A DNA stretch of 64,000 nt. Origin: Streptomyces lydicus (GTDB lineage: Bacteria; Actinomycetota; Actinomycetes; Streptomycetales; Streptomycetaceae). A program made the position numbers and the translations under genes. Shown here one piece after another: positions 26,593-35,066 of the stretch; within the stretch, counting starts at the first letter, position 1, and each line of letters begins with the position of its first letter. The notes under the pieces were generated by a model that saw only the letters and a program-made list of their open reading frames with translations, was not told where the DNA came from and ran no database searches. The stretch covers positions 1,488,001 through 1,552,000 of the forward strand of contig NZ_RDTE01000003.1 of the NCBI RefSeq assembly GCF_004125265.1, written 5' to 3'.

Positions 26593-27060
26593 GCCGTCCG
26601 ACGAGACCGAGACGGTGACGGGTCCTTCGCCTGCCATCCGCACGAGAGGTATCGGCGCTGGCGTGAGACGGGTGAGGTCCGCAAGCTCCGCTTCTCCGGT
26701 CCCGCGCCGCTGGCCGGCTGGGTCGTCACCGGGCACGCGGCCTGCCGGGCGGCCCTCGCCGACCCGCGGCTGAGCAAGGACGGCGCGACCGAGATGTTCG
26801 CCCGGTACGCGGGACTGCCGACGGGCGGTCCGGGCGGTCCGGGCGGAGCGCTCACCACCCACATGCTCAACTCCGACCCACCGCGCCACACCCGGCTGCG
26901 CCGGTTGGTGCAACAGGCTTTCACTCAGCGGCGGGTGACGAGCCTGCGCCCCGGGATCGAAGCCCGGGTCACCGCACTGCTCGACGCGCTGGACGGGCCG
27001 GACGTACCGGACGTACCGGGCGAAGTCGATCTGATCGACCGCTGCATGTTGGCCGACTGA
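26577..27060 (+). pseudogene. Second P450, frameshifted and 3'-truncated
   Basis: A GTG start at 26579 overlaps the end of the first P450 and reads PLPEPSDETETVTGPSPA, a P450-like N-terminus. Near 26630 the frame must shift to continue as HPHERYRRWRETGEVRKLRF, then ADPRLSKD, the conserved NSDPPRHTRLRRLVQQAFT and LRPGIEARV, as in CYP105-type actinomycete P450s. A stop at 27058-27060 ends it after about 150 residues, before the I-helix, E-x-x-R and heme Cys. It cannot bind heme and is a relic of what was probably a second tailoring enzyme of the locus. Confidence 0.78.
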
Positions 27061-27082
27061 GCTTTCCACGGTCAGCGCGCCG

Positions 27083-27412
27083 TCAGGGAACATCCCGTCG
27101 CGTAAGCGCCTTCGCGACTGGCTCGCCACTACGCCGCGCGTGCGTCATCCGTTCACGCACCTCACGCAGGGTCCGAGGGCGGTACCCGGGCCCACCGCAG
27201 CAGCTCTTGTGGAAGCCCACGCCCGCGTTGAGCAGGGCTGTGAGGGTTCGCCACGCGGCGACGTCTCGCTGCCGGGGCGCGGCGAACGCCGAACCGGCAT
27301 GGATCATCGCCTCCGCGCAGCTCGGACAGACTCGCTGCCTTGTCCTGTCGTACGGCTGCTTGTAGGAGACCCGGCAGGAGAGGCAGACGTACGAGGTCTT
27401 CGCATGGGCCAT
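27083..27412 (-). CDS. Small zinc-ribbon-like conserved Streptomyces protein
   Basis: 109 residues, with CLSC at the N-terminus and CPSC about 15 residues later forming a likely zinc ribbon, followed by SCCGGPGYRPRTLREVRERM. Close relatives occur in many Streptomyces and are often mislabelled as deoxyxylulose-phosphate synthase; nothing here supports that activity. Function unknown. It is convergent with the P450 relic. Confidence 0.65.
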   Translation of the reverse strand: MAHAKTSYVCLSCRVSYKQPYDRTRQRVCPSCAEAMIHAGSAFAAPRQRDVAAWRTLTALLNAGVGFHKSCCGGPGYRPRTLREVRERMTHARRSGEPVAKALTRRDVP

Positions 27413-27550
27413 GAGGTCAGCCTAGAGATGGTCCCGGAAGCCAGCCACCGAGCTCACGTACGAAAGGGCCGGAGCGGCGGCGCGCGGGCTGCGCCGGCTC
27501 AACTGGCCAACTACAGCGCTCAGTCACAACCGCCGGCCATCGCCTGCACG

Positions 27551-28069
27551 TCAGCTGTGTTCGGCGGCCATGGAGTCGAAGGTCTCCCGCATCATCTGAT
27601 CGATGGCTCCCGGCCGTCCGATCAGGGAATCGAAGAGGTCAGCGAGCAGCCACAACACGAAGCTGTGCACCAGAGCCTCCTCCGGCGGAATCTGTCCGAA
27701 CCGGTTGCGCCACGCCACGGTGTCCATGCCCATCGCAGCGGCCATGAGAACGCCGGTGACCATCGGCACCTGAGCCGGGTCGGCCATCTCGAAGGCGGGG
27801 AGTCTCCGGATCACAGCAGGGATGAGATCGCTGAGCGGATCAAGACGATCCTCACCACCGGATTGTTCGGCGATCAGGTATCCGGTCAGCACGCCCACCA
27901 GGAACACCGTGCCCCGGGCCACCTCCTCACGCCCGTACGCCTCCACCGCGGCCTTGACCCGCTGCTGCGCCTCCTGGCGCTCCTTGGCGGAAGTCCGTTT
28001 CTCCAGGACCCGATATGAGTCCCACGCCGCACGGATCGCCTCATCCACGACTACGCCGTCACTGGTCAT
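27551..28069 (-). CDS. Hypothetical helical protein
   Basis: 172 residues, mostly helical (VLEKRTSAKERQEAQQRVKAA), with one moderately hydrophobic stretch (GTVFLVGVLTGYLIAE). No family recognised. It lies 85 bases downstream of the minus-strand gene at 28155-28676 and may be cotranscribed. Confidence 0.55.
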   Translation of the reverse strand: MTSDGVVVDEAIRAAWDSYRVLEKRTSAKERQEAQQRVKAAVEAYGREEVARGTVFLVGVLTGYLIAEQSGGEDRLDPLSDLIPAVIRRLPAFEMADPAQVPMVTGVLMAAAMGMDTVAWRNRFGQIPPEEALVHSFVLWLLADLFDSLIGRPGAIDQMMRETFDSMAAEHS

Positions 28070-28154
28070 GGAGCGACCCTAGGCCAGACAACACGCTGCC
28101 CGGGATCCTCTTTGAGGAAACCGCCGGCCTCGCGGCGGCTGCTGCGGCGTTGGC

Positions 28155-28676
28155 CTACGTCGGCCCCCCGGCGCACCAGGAGCCGCGGGGGCGTTCGGCA
28201 CCGAGTTGGACCTCGCGTCGGCATTCGCGGCAGTCCGGCAGACCGCTCACGATGCGGCCCTCCTCTTTGGCCCAGCTGAAGCTGCACAGCGCCCTGAGGA
28301 GGCCGCCTCGGGCCTCGGTGTCCTCGGTGGTGTGGGAGCCGTAGCCCGGAACGTTCCACGTGTATGGCGTCTCGCCGTCGTAGGGGGCACCCTCGGGCCA
28401 GTCGTAGACGGCGTCGGTTGTGGTGCAGCGCATCCGGAGGTCAGGGCCTTCCCAGCGGGCCCCCTGCCGGGCCTCGGCGGCGGCGTCGACGGCGTCTGCC
28501 AGCCGTTCGAAGGACAGGTCGTAGTCCCTCATGTGGTCCCAGCTGCCAGGCGGCCGCTCGCGGACCAGCGAACGGAACATCAGCAGCAGGCGCGCCAGGT
28601 CGTGCTGCCCGACCCGGACGGTGTTGCTCTCGGGGTCGTAGCCGTACGGGTTCTCGGCACCGGTCTTCTTGGGCAT
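28155..28676 (-). CDS. Hypothetical protein with C-terminal Cys pairs
   Basis: 173 residues from an ATG at 28676 with GAGGAG at ideal spacing. The N-terminal part is helical (DLARLLLMFRSLVRERP), the middle aromatic (VYDWPEGAPYDGETPYTW), and the end carries CRECRREVQ and a final Cys, a possible metal site. Family unknown. It is typical of accessory Streptomyces DNA. Confidence 0.6.
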   Translation of the reverse strand: MPKKTGAENPYGYDPESNTVRVGQHDLARLLLMFRSLVRERPPGSWDHMRDYDLSFERLADAVDAAAEARQGARWEGPDLRMRCTTTDAVYDWPEGAPYDGETPYTWNVPGYGSHTTEDTEARGGLLRALCSFSWAKEEGRIVSGLPDCRECRREVQLGAERPRGSWCAGGPT

Positions 28677-28701
28677 CGCACGTCTCCTCGTCTGCGCGCT
28701 A

Positions 28702-28733
28702 GTGGGCTGGTGGGCTGGTGGGCTGGTGGGCTG
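28702..28733. repeat. Four tandem GTGGGCTG octamers
   Basis: Four perfect copies of an 8-bp unit in the 5' region upstream of the minus-strand gene starting at 28676. Copy number is likely to vary between strains and could alter promoter spacing. Confidence 0.9.
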
Positions 28734-28893
28734 AGCGTGCCGGGAATGAGTGGCGCAGGTGAAACCGCGAGGCCACAGGGCAGGCGCGTTCTCAGGTGTG
28801 GGCGGCAACCGGGCCGGGGAGAACCTAACAGCCCCTGGTATGCATCGAGTTGACCGTGAAGGCAGGGGGCCAGGATGAGGGAAGGGTGACGAC

Positions 28894-29331
28894 ATGCCGA
28901 GGCGCGGTTTTGCACCAACGAAGCTGGTCGTCTGCCCCGAGTGCGCTGCCCCGACGAAGGCGAGCCTGCGCAACGGTCACCTCTACGAGCACCCGGCGCC
29001 GGGGCGCCCCGGCATCTGCCCGAAGTCCGGGGAAGTGGTCCTGACCGGCAAAGAGCTGACGAACAGCTACGAGTGCGCCTGCGGCTCCTGGGCCCGGATC
29101 ACCCACAAGGACACTCTCGCCCAGCACCACATGCCGGAAGGGGAGCGCTGCCCGCTGTCCGGAGAGCCGATAAGGGCGGCCGCTCCCCGTCCCGTCGTGG
29201 ACGGACTGCTGCGCATGGCGCCACCCGCGCCGACCCAAGGGTGGCGGGCGGAGCCGGTCACCAGCAGCGGCGGCTCCAGCGTGTACGCAACCTCGGCCGG
29301 CCTGCCCGGCCACGGCCGACGGCGCCGCTAA
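28894..29331 (+). CDS. Zinc-finger-like hypothetical protein
   Basis: 145 residues. CPECAAP at the N-terminus, CPKSG, CACGSW and later ERCPLSG give paired Cys positions that suggest one or two zinc ribbons. HKDTLAQHH could add His ligands. The C-terminal third is Pro/Ser/Gly-rich and disordered. GGAAGGG precedes the ATG. Function unknown; nucleic-acid binding is plausible. Confidence 0.6.
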   Translation: MPRRGFAPTKLVVCPECAAPTKASLRNGHLYEHPAPGRPGICPKSGEVVLTGKELTNSYECACGSWARITHKDTLAQHHMPEGERCPLSGEPIRAAAPRPVVDGLLRMAPPAPTQGWRAEPVTSSGGSSVYATSAGLPGHGRRRR

Positions 29332-29562
29332 CCGCCCCCCGGCGGCGACTCCCGGACGACGTAGCCGCGGCCGGCTCGCGCCCCGGGCCGGTGTCACGCA
29401 CCTGACGCTATGTCAGCCCGAACCTGTGGGGCCTGTAAGCCTCACAGGCCGTTTTCCCAGGTAGACGCGTTGAGCTGTGAGGGTGTGAGGCTGTGAGACG
29501 GAGCTCGCGCCGTGCTTCCGTACGCCCTGGTCCCGCCCGCCGGCCCGGAGGACGATGAAGTC

Positions 29563-30119
29563 ATGGTCACCCACGACGAGGGCCAGGACGACGTCGCCGA
29601 ACCGGCACGGCAGCCGCTCAGCGTGGCCCGCGCCCGGGAGGTGACGGCCTGGCTGCGCGAGGCGATGGACGACGTCCGGCGCTCCGTGGCGGTGCTCGCC
29701 GCCCCGGTCCGTGACGCCCACGCCGCCCGCTTCGGGCTCCCGCTTGGGCACCCGAGCGGGGAGTCGTACTGCGATGCGGAGTTCGGCATCAGCCGTGCCC
29801 AGGCCTACCGGCTGCTCGACTAGGGCCTCTCCCAGCGCGCCCTGATCGACGTCTCCAGCCGGACCGGCGACGTGGCGGAGCCTGATCACCCGCCACCTCG
29901 CCACGCTCGCCCACAGCGGCCTCCAGGCCCTCGATGACCCCACCCTGCGCGCCGTGGTCCGCCAGGCCGTCCGCGACGTCCGCACCGCCCCGCCCCCACC
30001 GCCCCCCGATCCGCCGGCGGGCCCGATCGTCGCCGCGATGCGCGCCGTCGTCGACGACCTCGTCGCCAACACGTACGCGATGGGGGGAGCTGATGCTCGA
30101 AGTCGCCCCCCGCGTCTGA
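29563..30119 (+). pseudogene. Decayed HTH-containing small protein
   Basis: The first part encodes MDDVRRSVAVLAAPVRDAHAAR and GISRAQAYRLLD, a helix-turn-helix-like end found in small Streptomyces proteins, but a TAG at 29821-29823 stops it. Coding-like sequence continues in a second frame (DDPTLRAVVRQAVRDVRT, then AAMRAVVDDLVANTYAMG) and a third (ELMLEVAPRV, stop at 30119). At least two frame changes plus the stop show decay. A 75-bp part is duplicated at 31114. Confidence 0.65.
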
Positions 30120-30137
30120 GGTGGGTGACTGATGAGG

Positions 30138-30566
30138 TCAGTTCGTGGAGTGCTCGGTGTCCGGCGGCTTGGAAGCAGCGGACAAGACTGCGGCGTCGTG
30201 GACGGCGAGTTCCTCTGGGGTGCCGACGAAGGCAGGCCCGCAGCCGGGAGGTAGGCGTTCGACCACCATCATGATGGCCCGTGCCGGCGTCGCCGCCGGG
30301 CCCACGGACTCGCTGCGCAAGGGGCCGGAGACCCAGTATTCGCCGTCTGGTGCGGGCTGAATGTAAGGAATGTCCCACGTCCAACGCTGCTCTGTGCAAC
30401 GACTGAAATGCAGTTCTCCCATTCCTGTCCACGGAAACAACTGGCGCAAGCGTGGTTCGGCGTAGGCAGCTTCGAGCAGTTCCGGGCGGACCCGCCCGTC
30501 AGCGCGGACCTTCTGCCAACCTACTTCGACGCGGGCATGAATCGGGGGTGTGGCGTCCATCGACAC
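30138..30566 (-). CDS. DUF6193-like protein
   Basis: 142 residues. The segments LLEAAYAEPRLRQLFPW, LHFSRCT, EYWVSGP and RLPPGCGPAFVGTPEEL match the pattern of the DUF6193 family (annotated as natural-product biosynthesis-associated in Streptomyces; recalled, not searched). Catalytic role unknown. The start is ATG at 30566 or the next ATG. It is convergent with the HTH relic. Confidence 0.7.
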   Translation of the reverse strand: MSMDATPPIHARVEVGWQKVRADGRVRPELLEAAYAEPRLRQLFPWTGMGELHFSRCTEQRWTWDIPYIQPAPDGEYWVSGPLRSESVGPAATPARAIMMVVERLPPGCGPAFVGTPEELAVHDAAVLSAASKPPDTEHSTN

Positions 30567-30870
30567 ATCATCGCCGTCATTGCTCGAATCGCCAGGTCAC
30601 CAGCCGTCCGGGGTCCCACTACCGCGTCTCGTCACATGCGGTGAGCCGTCCCTCTTATGCCAGTAGGAGCGCTTTTGTCCTCTGGCGCGGGATCTTGGCC
30701 GTTTGCCGGGAGATTTTGACGACCAGCAGTCCTCTGCCACTTGATCTTGACCGATGGTCCTCCAACGTGAAGGGGAGAGGCAGTGGGCCAGATGTCGTTT
30801 CGGTCGGACATCCCGTTGAGGCCCTTCCTGGTCTGAGACGATCAGCAGGACCGTACGACCGAACGCAGGG
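30567..30870. other. Gap with one arm of an inverted repeat, no gene seen
   Basis: No coding sequence was recognised. It contains TGATCTTGACCGAT at 30742-30755, whose complement lies at 31097-31110. Confidence 0.5.
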
Positions 30871-31110
30871 GTGAAGAACATGATCAATCTGGCGCTGCTC
30901 GGCGTCTTAGTGCTCGCCGTCGGCGGGTGTGCATGTGTGGTGTGGGCGGAGCGCGGCGGACCCCGCTGGGTCCGCCGCGTGGCGACCGTGACGCTCGCCG
31001 CGAGCGAGCTGGTACGTCGCTCCCAGAAGCGCCGGCGCCGGAGCGGGAACCGGACCACCAGCGGTGGTGACTAGAAACGGTCACAGTCGCCCGGCAATCG
31101 GTCAAGATCA
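30742..31110. repeat. 14-bp inverted repeat flanking a small gene
   Basis: TGATCTTGACCGAT at 30742-30755 and its exact complement at 31097-31110 bracket about 370 bp that contain one small membrane-protein gene. It could be the ends of a small non-autonomous mobile element. Confidence 0.5.
30871..31074 (+). CDS. Small single-span membrane protein
   Basis: 64-67 residues (GTG at 30871 or ATG at 30880). One hydrophobic helix (INLALLGVLVLAVGGCACVV) is followed by a strongly basic tail (RRSQKRRRRSGNR). The Cys pair at the helix end could be a lipobox-like feature, but the orientation fits a simple anchor. Function unknown. Confidence 0.5.
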   Translation: MKNMINLALLGVLVLAVGGCACVVWAERGGPRWVRRVATVTLAASELVRRSQKRRRRSGNRTTSGGD

Positions 31111-31113
31111 CTT

Positions 31114-31190
31114 GATGGACGACGTCCGGCGCTCCGTGGCGGTGCTCGCCGCCCGGGTCCGCGACGCGCACGCCGCCCGCGTCTGGCCGT
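31114..31190 (+). pseudogene. Duplicated fragment of the HTH relic
   Basis: About 75 bp nearly identical to 29665-29740 (encoding MDDVRRSVAVLAA and DAHAAR), immediately after the right arm of the inverted repeat, then diverging. Shows duplication by recombination. Confidence 0.7.
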
Positions 31191-31295
31191 GGACCGCCGC
31201 GCCCTGCACAGCACCGACCTGTAGGCGCTGCTGTCCGGCTGCTGCTGTGAGGCACGCGCACCCAGAGCTGCCGTACGACGACCTCGCTCGCGGCC

Positions 31296-31619
31296 CTACG
31301 ACCCAAAGCGCACACGGCTCGCGCTGCTTCCCGGCTTGTCCGGCACCACCACCTCCGCCCGATGCTCCTCCTGCGGGAAATAGTCGTGCACCTTGACCAC
31401 TTCCGGGTGCTCCTCGAACACGGCATTCTCCAGTGCCCTGCGTGCCGCATCCAACGCCTCGATTGCCACCTCCACCTGCTTCGCCGGAAACGCTCTCGGT
31501 CCTGTCTGCGGGTACGCGTTCAGCAACGCGACCTGCTCGTGCAACAACTGGGTCCGCACGCCGGAGAGGACCTGGCCCAGGCGCAGGTGCTCGGGATGGG
31601 GGAGACCGCGCTTCGTCAT
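31296..31619 (-). CDS. Hypothetical helical protein
   Basis: 107 residues from ATG at 31619 with GAGGAA at good spacing. Mostly helical (HLRLGQVLSGVRTQLLHEQV, VEVAIEALDAARRALENAVF) with an acidic middle and basic end. No family recognised. Small DNA-associated or regulatory proteins of mobile elements look like this, but that is a guess. Confidence 0.5.
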   Translation of the reverse strand: MTKRGLPHPEHLRLGQVLSGVRTQLLHEQVALLNAYPQTGPRAFPAKQVEVAIEALDAARRALENAVFEEHPEVVKVHDYFPQEEHRAEVVVPDKPGSSASRVRFGS

Positions 31620-31789
31620 CGTGCTGTTCCTCGGTTCGGGGCGGGCGCGGCTTACCGCTCGCCTCAACGGAATGGGTGTCAGCGGACGTGCTTGAGGCGG
31701 AGCGGTGCTGCAGCTTCAGGACTTTCCGGACTGTGACGACGAGCGGTGTTTGGGGACGGTGCAGTGGGGCCGGTTGCAGACGGCCCCGT

Positions 31790-32221
31790 TCACCTTGACC
31801 GAGCGGCAGTAGGCAGCATGTTCCTCGCACCGATCGTCGCCTGGGCGGAGATCACTGCGACACATCGCGAACCCCCCTCCCAAGTACATCGTCCCAGCTC
31901 CACTGCGTGGTCCGGCGTGCGCAGACCGCAAGGCCTACCCGCGGCCTCGACCGGCTCCAAGCACCACTTCGTCGGCATGTCCCCGGGGGACAGGACTGCG
32001 TCCAGGGGTTCCATACAGAGCGGGTGCGAGAACCGGTCGAGCTTGTCGGCCAGTTGGGAGGCGCCCTGGGACCGCGCCAACTCGGCCAAGGCCAGCAGAA
32101 GTGACGGACGCGCCTCGACATACCACTCGTCGTAGTGGTCGCCGTTGACGAGGCCCGCGGTGAGGCGCAGCCCCGCAGCAGCCTCAAGGGTCGCCGCCAC
32201 AGCCGCGGCGTTGTTGGACAT
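31790..32221 (-). CDS. Hypothetical protein
   Basis: 143 residues from ATG at 32221 (MSNNAAAVAATLEAAAGLRL). A helical N-terminal domain (WYVEARPSLLLALAELARSQ) is followed by a Cys-containing C-terminal part (CLEPVEAAGRPCGLRT, then GRCTWEGGSRC). The ribosome binding site is weak. The frame runs further upstream but that part is not protein-like. Family unknown. Confidence 0.5.
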   Translation of the reverse strand: MSNNAAAVAATLEAAAGLRLTAGLVNGDHYDEWYVEARPSLLLALAELARSQGASQLADKLDRFSHPLCMEPLDAVLSPGDMPTKWCLEPVEAAGRPCGLRTPDHAVELGRCTWEGGSRCVAVISAQATIGARNMLPTAARSR

Positions 32222-32357
32222 CGCTCTTTCGGCCCTGTCAGGAGTCGTACGGCCGATGGAACTCACGGCCCGGTCGCATCGGCAACGAGCCAGACAGCCC
32301 GGCGGACACGAGTGCGGCGCAGGAAGCAGGCCGACTCTCTCACTGCTGACATACACG

Positions 32358-32391
32358 ACCGGATTGTTCTGGAGGTTCAGAACAATCCGGT
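32358..32391. promoter_or_regulatory. Perfect 14-bp inverted repeat
   Basis: Arms ACCGGATTGTTCTG and CAGAACAATCCGGT separated by GAGGTT, about 137 bp upstream of the minus-strand gene start at 32221. Lower GC than its surroundings. It could be an operator or a terminator hairpin; no gene ends nearby, which favours an operator. Confidence 0.5.
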
Positions 32392-32924
32392 TCACCTGGT
32401 GTTCAGTGGACGTGCTTGAGGGGGTGGCTTGGTGATGGGCGTGACGTTGCCCTTGGCCTTCGCTTCGGCCGGACGAGGGCCTGGTGCTGCTCCTACTGAT
32501 CCTTTCGTAAGTTCGGTGGGTGTGGGGGGCCAGCACCGGCTGCTCGACGCCAGCGGCATCTGACCACCCGAACCACCCAGGTCCAGAGGGGCAGAAAGAT
32601 CGGGTATTGAATCGGGTATTTCTACTCTCGTGCGTATGAGTGCCGGAGCGCTACGTTCTGCCTGCTGACCTGTGGTCGATGTCCGGAGATCCTGGAAAGA
32701 CCCTCTGCGGTCCCTTGCGCTCACCGGCGCAGCAGCCGTGACAGCACCTCCGCAGTGCCACGCATCCGAGCACCCGAGAAGCGGGGTTCCATCCCGCCCC
32801 GGGACCGAATGGTGCGTTATCAGTGCCGCTAGGACGGAAGCCTCTCAGCTTCGATTTCCGTGGCTCGTTGGTTCCGTGCTCACAGAAGAGACCTCAGGTG
32901 CGTCACCACCGTGACGAGTGACGG
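32392..32924. other. Gap, promoter region of lectin-like gene, no gene seen
   Basis: No coding pattern recognised on either strand. A short direct repeat (ATCGGGTATT, at about 32600 and 32612) and several stop-rich stretches are visible. Confidence 0.4.
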
Positions 32925-34082
32925 ATGAACTCCGATGGACGGCCGTCACAAGAATGCGGTACACCCATGAGACGGGAAGATACGACTTTGATCACCAATT
33001 CGCACAGATGCAGTGCGCCACGCCTGATGGCCCTGCCCTTCGCGCTCACACTCGCCGCGGCGCTGCCCCTGCTCACGCCCGGCACAGCGAGCGCGGACGG
33101 TCCGGCTTCCGTGACCGGGCTGACTCTTCGCTCGCAGATGTCTCCGCCCGGCGGCGGTGTCATGTCCGCCCTGACGTGGAGCGATGACTCGGCCAAGCCT
33201 GTCATCGACCAGACTCCGTCCTCTGAGAACTGGGCCCTTGACCCCAGTGCTGACGGAAGTTTCCGTATCCGTAACGAGAAGGACGGGAAGTGCATCGGCT
33301 TCACCGAAGGGGACAAGCATCGCCTTGCCTCGTCCAATTGCGACCCGGGTTCCGGAGAGCAGCGCTGGTTCCTGGAACCCACCGGCCCGCTCACGTACGC
33401 GATCCGGAATGCCTCCAGCTATGACTGCCTGGACGTCACGGGAGAAAACAACAGTGACGGATCGGAGGTCGGAACCTACTCCTGTCACAACGGCGCAACG
33501 AACCAGAACTGGGTTCCCGGCTACATCAACGATTCCATGCGGAACCTCCTCACCCTGTACTCCCTGAAGCGGTGCGCGAACGGCGAAGGCGACCTCGAGT
33601 GCACGTACAAGGAGGACAATGCCGCCGTCGCGACCGTCGGACCGGAAAAGTGCGTGTCCGCCCTGTACAACAACACCAATGGAGCCGACGACGAGAAGCC
33701 GACCGTTGCCTTTTCCGACACCACGGGGTGGACAAACTCCGTGGGCGGCTCTGTGACGGTGAGTGCCGAGGTCGGCATCGAGGAATTCATCGTGTCGAAG
33801 GTCACCACCTCGGTCTCGGTCAATTACTCACACCAGTGGATACAGCAGAACACCGTGACCAAGACCTACCCCTTCACCGTGCGGAAGGGGGAGTGGGGCT
33901 GGCTGACGCGTGCCCAGCTGATGAAGCAGGTCACCGGCACCTGGACCTTCTCGAAGGGCGACACGACGTGGAGCGGGACCGGGACCTCCACCGTGCCGGC
34001 CGAGGAGGGCACGGACGGGGCACAGAGCGTCGTCACGCCGCACTCGTCGCCCAATCCCCCCACTGACTGCCCGAGCAGCTGA
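32925..34082 (+). CDS. Secreted ricin-B-type lectin with aerolysin/MTX2-like pore-forming domain
   Basis: Exported protein of about 370-385 residues. A signal peptide runs to LTPGTASA (start ATG at 32925 or, more likely by shape, 32967). Residues about 85-200 form a beta-trefoil: CIGFTEGDKHRL, EQRWF, DCLDVTGENN and NQNWVPG contain the Q-x-W repeats of carbohydrate-binding ricin B lectins. The C-terminal half has long Ser/Thr/Val strands (SVGGSVTVSAEVGIEEF, TTSVSVNYSHQW, VTKTYPFTVRKGEWGW) typical of the membrane-inserting region of aerolysin/ETX/MTX2 beta-pore formers. Likely binds sugars on target cells and may permeabilise them. No immunity partner is seen, as is usual for toxins aimed at eukaryotes. 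Confidence 0.7.
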   Translation: MNSDGRPSQECGTPMRREDTTLITNSHRCSAPRLMALPFALTLAAALPLLTPGTASADGPASVTGLTLRSQMSPPGGGVMSALTWSDDSAKPVIDQTPSSENWALDPSADGSFRIRNEKDGKCIGFTEGDKHRLASSNCDPGSGEQRWFLEPTGPLTYAIRNASSYDCLDVTGENNSDGSEVGTYSCHNGATNQNWVPGYINDSMRNLLTLYSLKRCANGEGDLECTYKEDNAAVATVGPEKCVSALYNNTNGADDEKPTVAFSDTTGWTNSVGGSVTVSAEVGIEEFIVSKVTTSVSVNYSHQWIQQNTVTKTYPFTVRKGEWGWLTRAQLMKQVTGTWTFSKGDTTWSGTGTSTVPAEEGTDGAQSVVTPHSSPNPPTDCPSS

Positions 34083-34283
34083 CACCTCGGGCTCCGCCCG
34101 TCGATGATGCTCAAGTGGCTGCCCCCGATCAGGCTCGCAGCCGGACCGGGGGCAGCCACGTCGTGCGCGAGGGCACGACATGGCGGCGAAGCGCATGGTC
34201 GGCTCCTGGCGAGGTGGTTCCGTGGGGCGGCGCGGGCGGATTCCTGCGGGTTGGCCGGGACCCGCCCGCGCGGCGGGCTCGGA

Positions 34284-34520
34284 TCAGACCGGCGGGGCGA
34301 CGAAGACGCCGCGGTCGGGGTCGTTGAACGACTCCTTGGCGACGATCTCGTTCATCGCGTTGGCGGTGCCCCACTGGTCGGTGACCTCGGGCTGGGAGAA
34401 GTCGTAGACGTGCGGGTGCCAGGTGTCCTCGTCCAGGCACTCCAGCTCCGTCATGTATTCGACGGTGTTGCCGTGCGGGTCGAGGAAGTACGTGAAGGTG
34501 TTGTCGTCGGGCGGCTTCGC
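34284..34520 (-). pseudogene. Extradiol dioxygenase (VOC family), 3' fragment
   Basis: The last roughly 75 residues of a catechol 2,3-dioxygenase-like protein remain: TYFLDPHGNTVEYMTELECL with the metal-binding Glu, DEDTWHP and DQWGTANAM. The upstream two thirds are missing, and the adjacent DNA belongs to another relic, so this is a truncated gene. Confidence 0.75.
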
Positions 34521-34550
34521 GGGCGGCCCCGTCGACCGCGACCGCGGCCT

Positions 34551-34883
34551 TCACAGCGCTCGGATGCTGTGCCACGTAGACCGCGCCGAGCGGCTTGACA
34601 CGCAGACGTTGGGCCTCCGCCTCCAGGGCTTGGCGGCGGTCTCCCTCCGGCCCCTTACGGCGTCGGCCAGATCGGCGTAGAACGGCACGCGGGGTGCTGC
34701 CGGGAGGATTTCGGTGCAGGCGGTCAGCTCGCCGACTCGGCCGGTGGAGGTGTCCAGGATGTGGGAGAACTCTTGGCGAACCCGTTCTGCAAGGTCCGGC
34801 ACGGGCAGGGAGTGCAGGTACAAGTTCGCGGCGTCGTGGCCAGAGGGGGCGGCGCCCCAGCCCTCCCAGTCCATGAGGGTCAA
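34551..34883 (-). pseudogene. Aminoglycoside phosphotransferase-like protein, 3' fragment
   Basis: Fragment with LMDWEGWGAAPSGHDAANLY, the post-catalytic segment of APH-family kinases, followed by helical sequence and an unrelated tail. The kinase N-lobe and catalytic HGD loop are absent. It joins directly to a truncated immunity-like gene at about 34890. Confidence 0.65.
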
Positions 34884-34889
34884 CTGTGG

Positions 34890-35066
34890 TCAGGCTCGGA
34901 CGCATACCGCCCAGCGAATCGAACGCCCGAACCGGTGCGCCCGTTCGCTCCGCTTTGCGGAGGCACCAGTGAAGAACCCCGAGTCAATAACGCAGTAGAG
35001 GAGAAACCCTCCACCGGCGAGCGCCAGTAAGACGCAGAGCACGGAAATCATGATGAATTTTTTCAT
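34890..35066 (-). pseudogene. Truncated copy of the membrane-anchored immunity-like gene (module 1)
   Basis: The first 35 residues (MKKFIMISVLCVLLALAGGG, then FLLYCVIDSG) closely match the start of the intact gene at 36304-36741; after that the sequence diverges into a short unrelated tail and a stop at 34890. Its ATG overlaps the TGA of the upstream toxin-like relic (ATGA). Confidence 0.7.

Noticed and set aside
25201..27129. 642-codon minus-strand frame over the P450 genes
   Set aside because: It is the high-GC shadow of the P450 coding strand; no motif and it covers the precursor in antisense.
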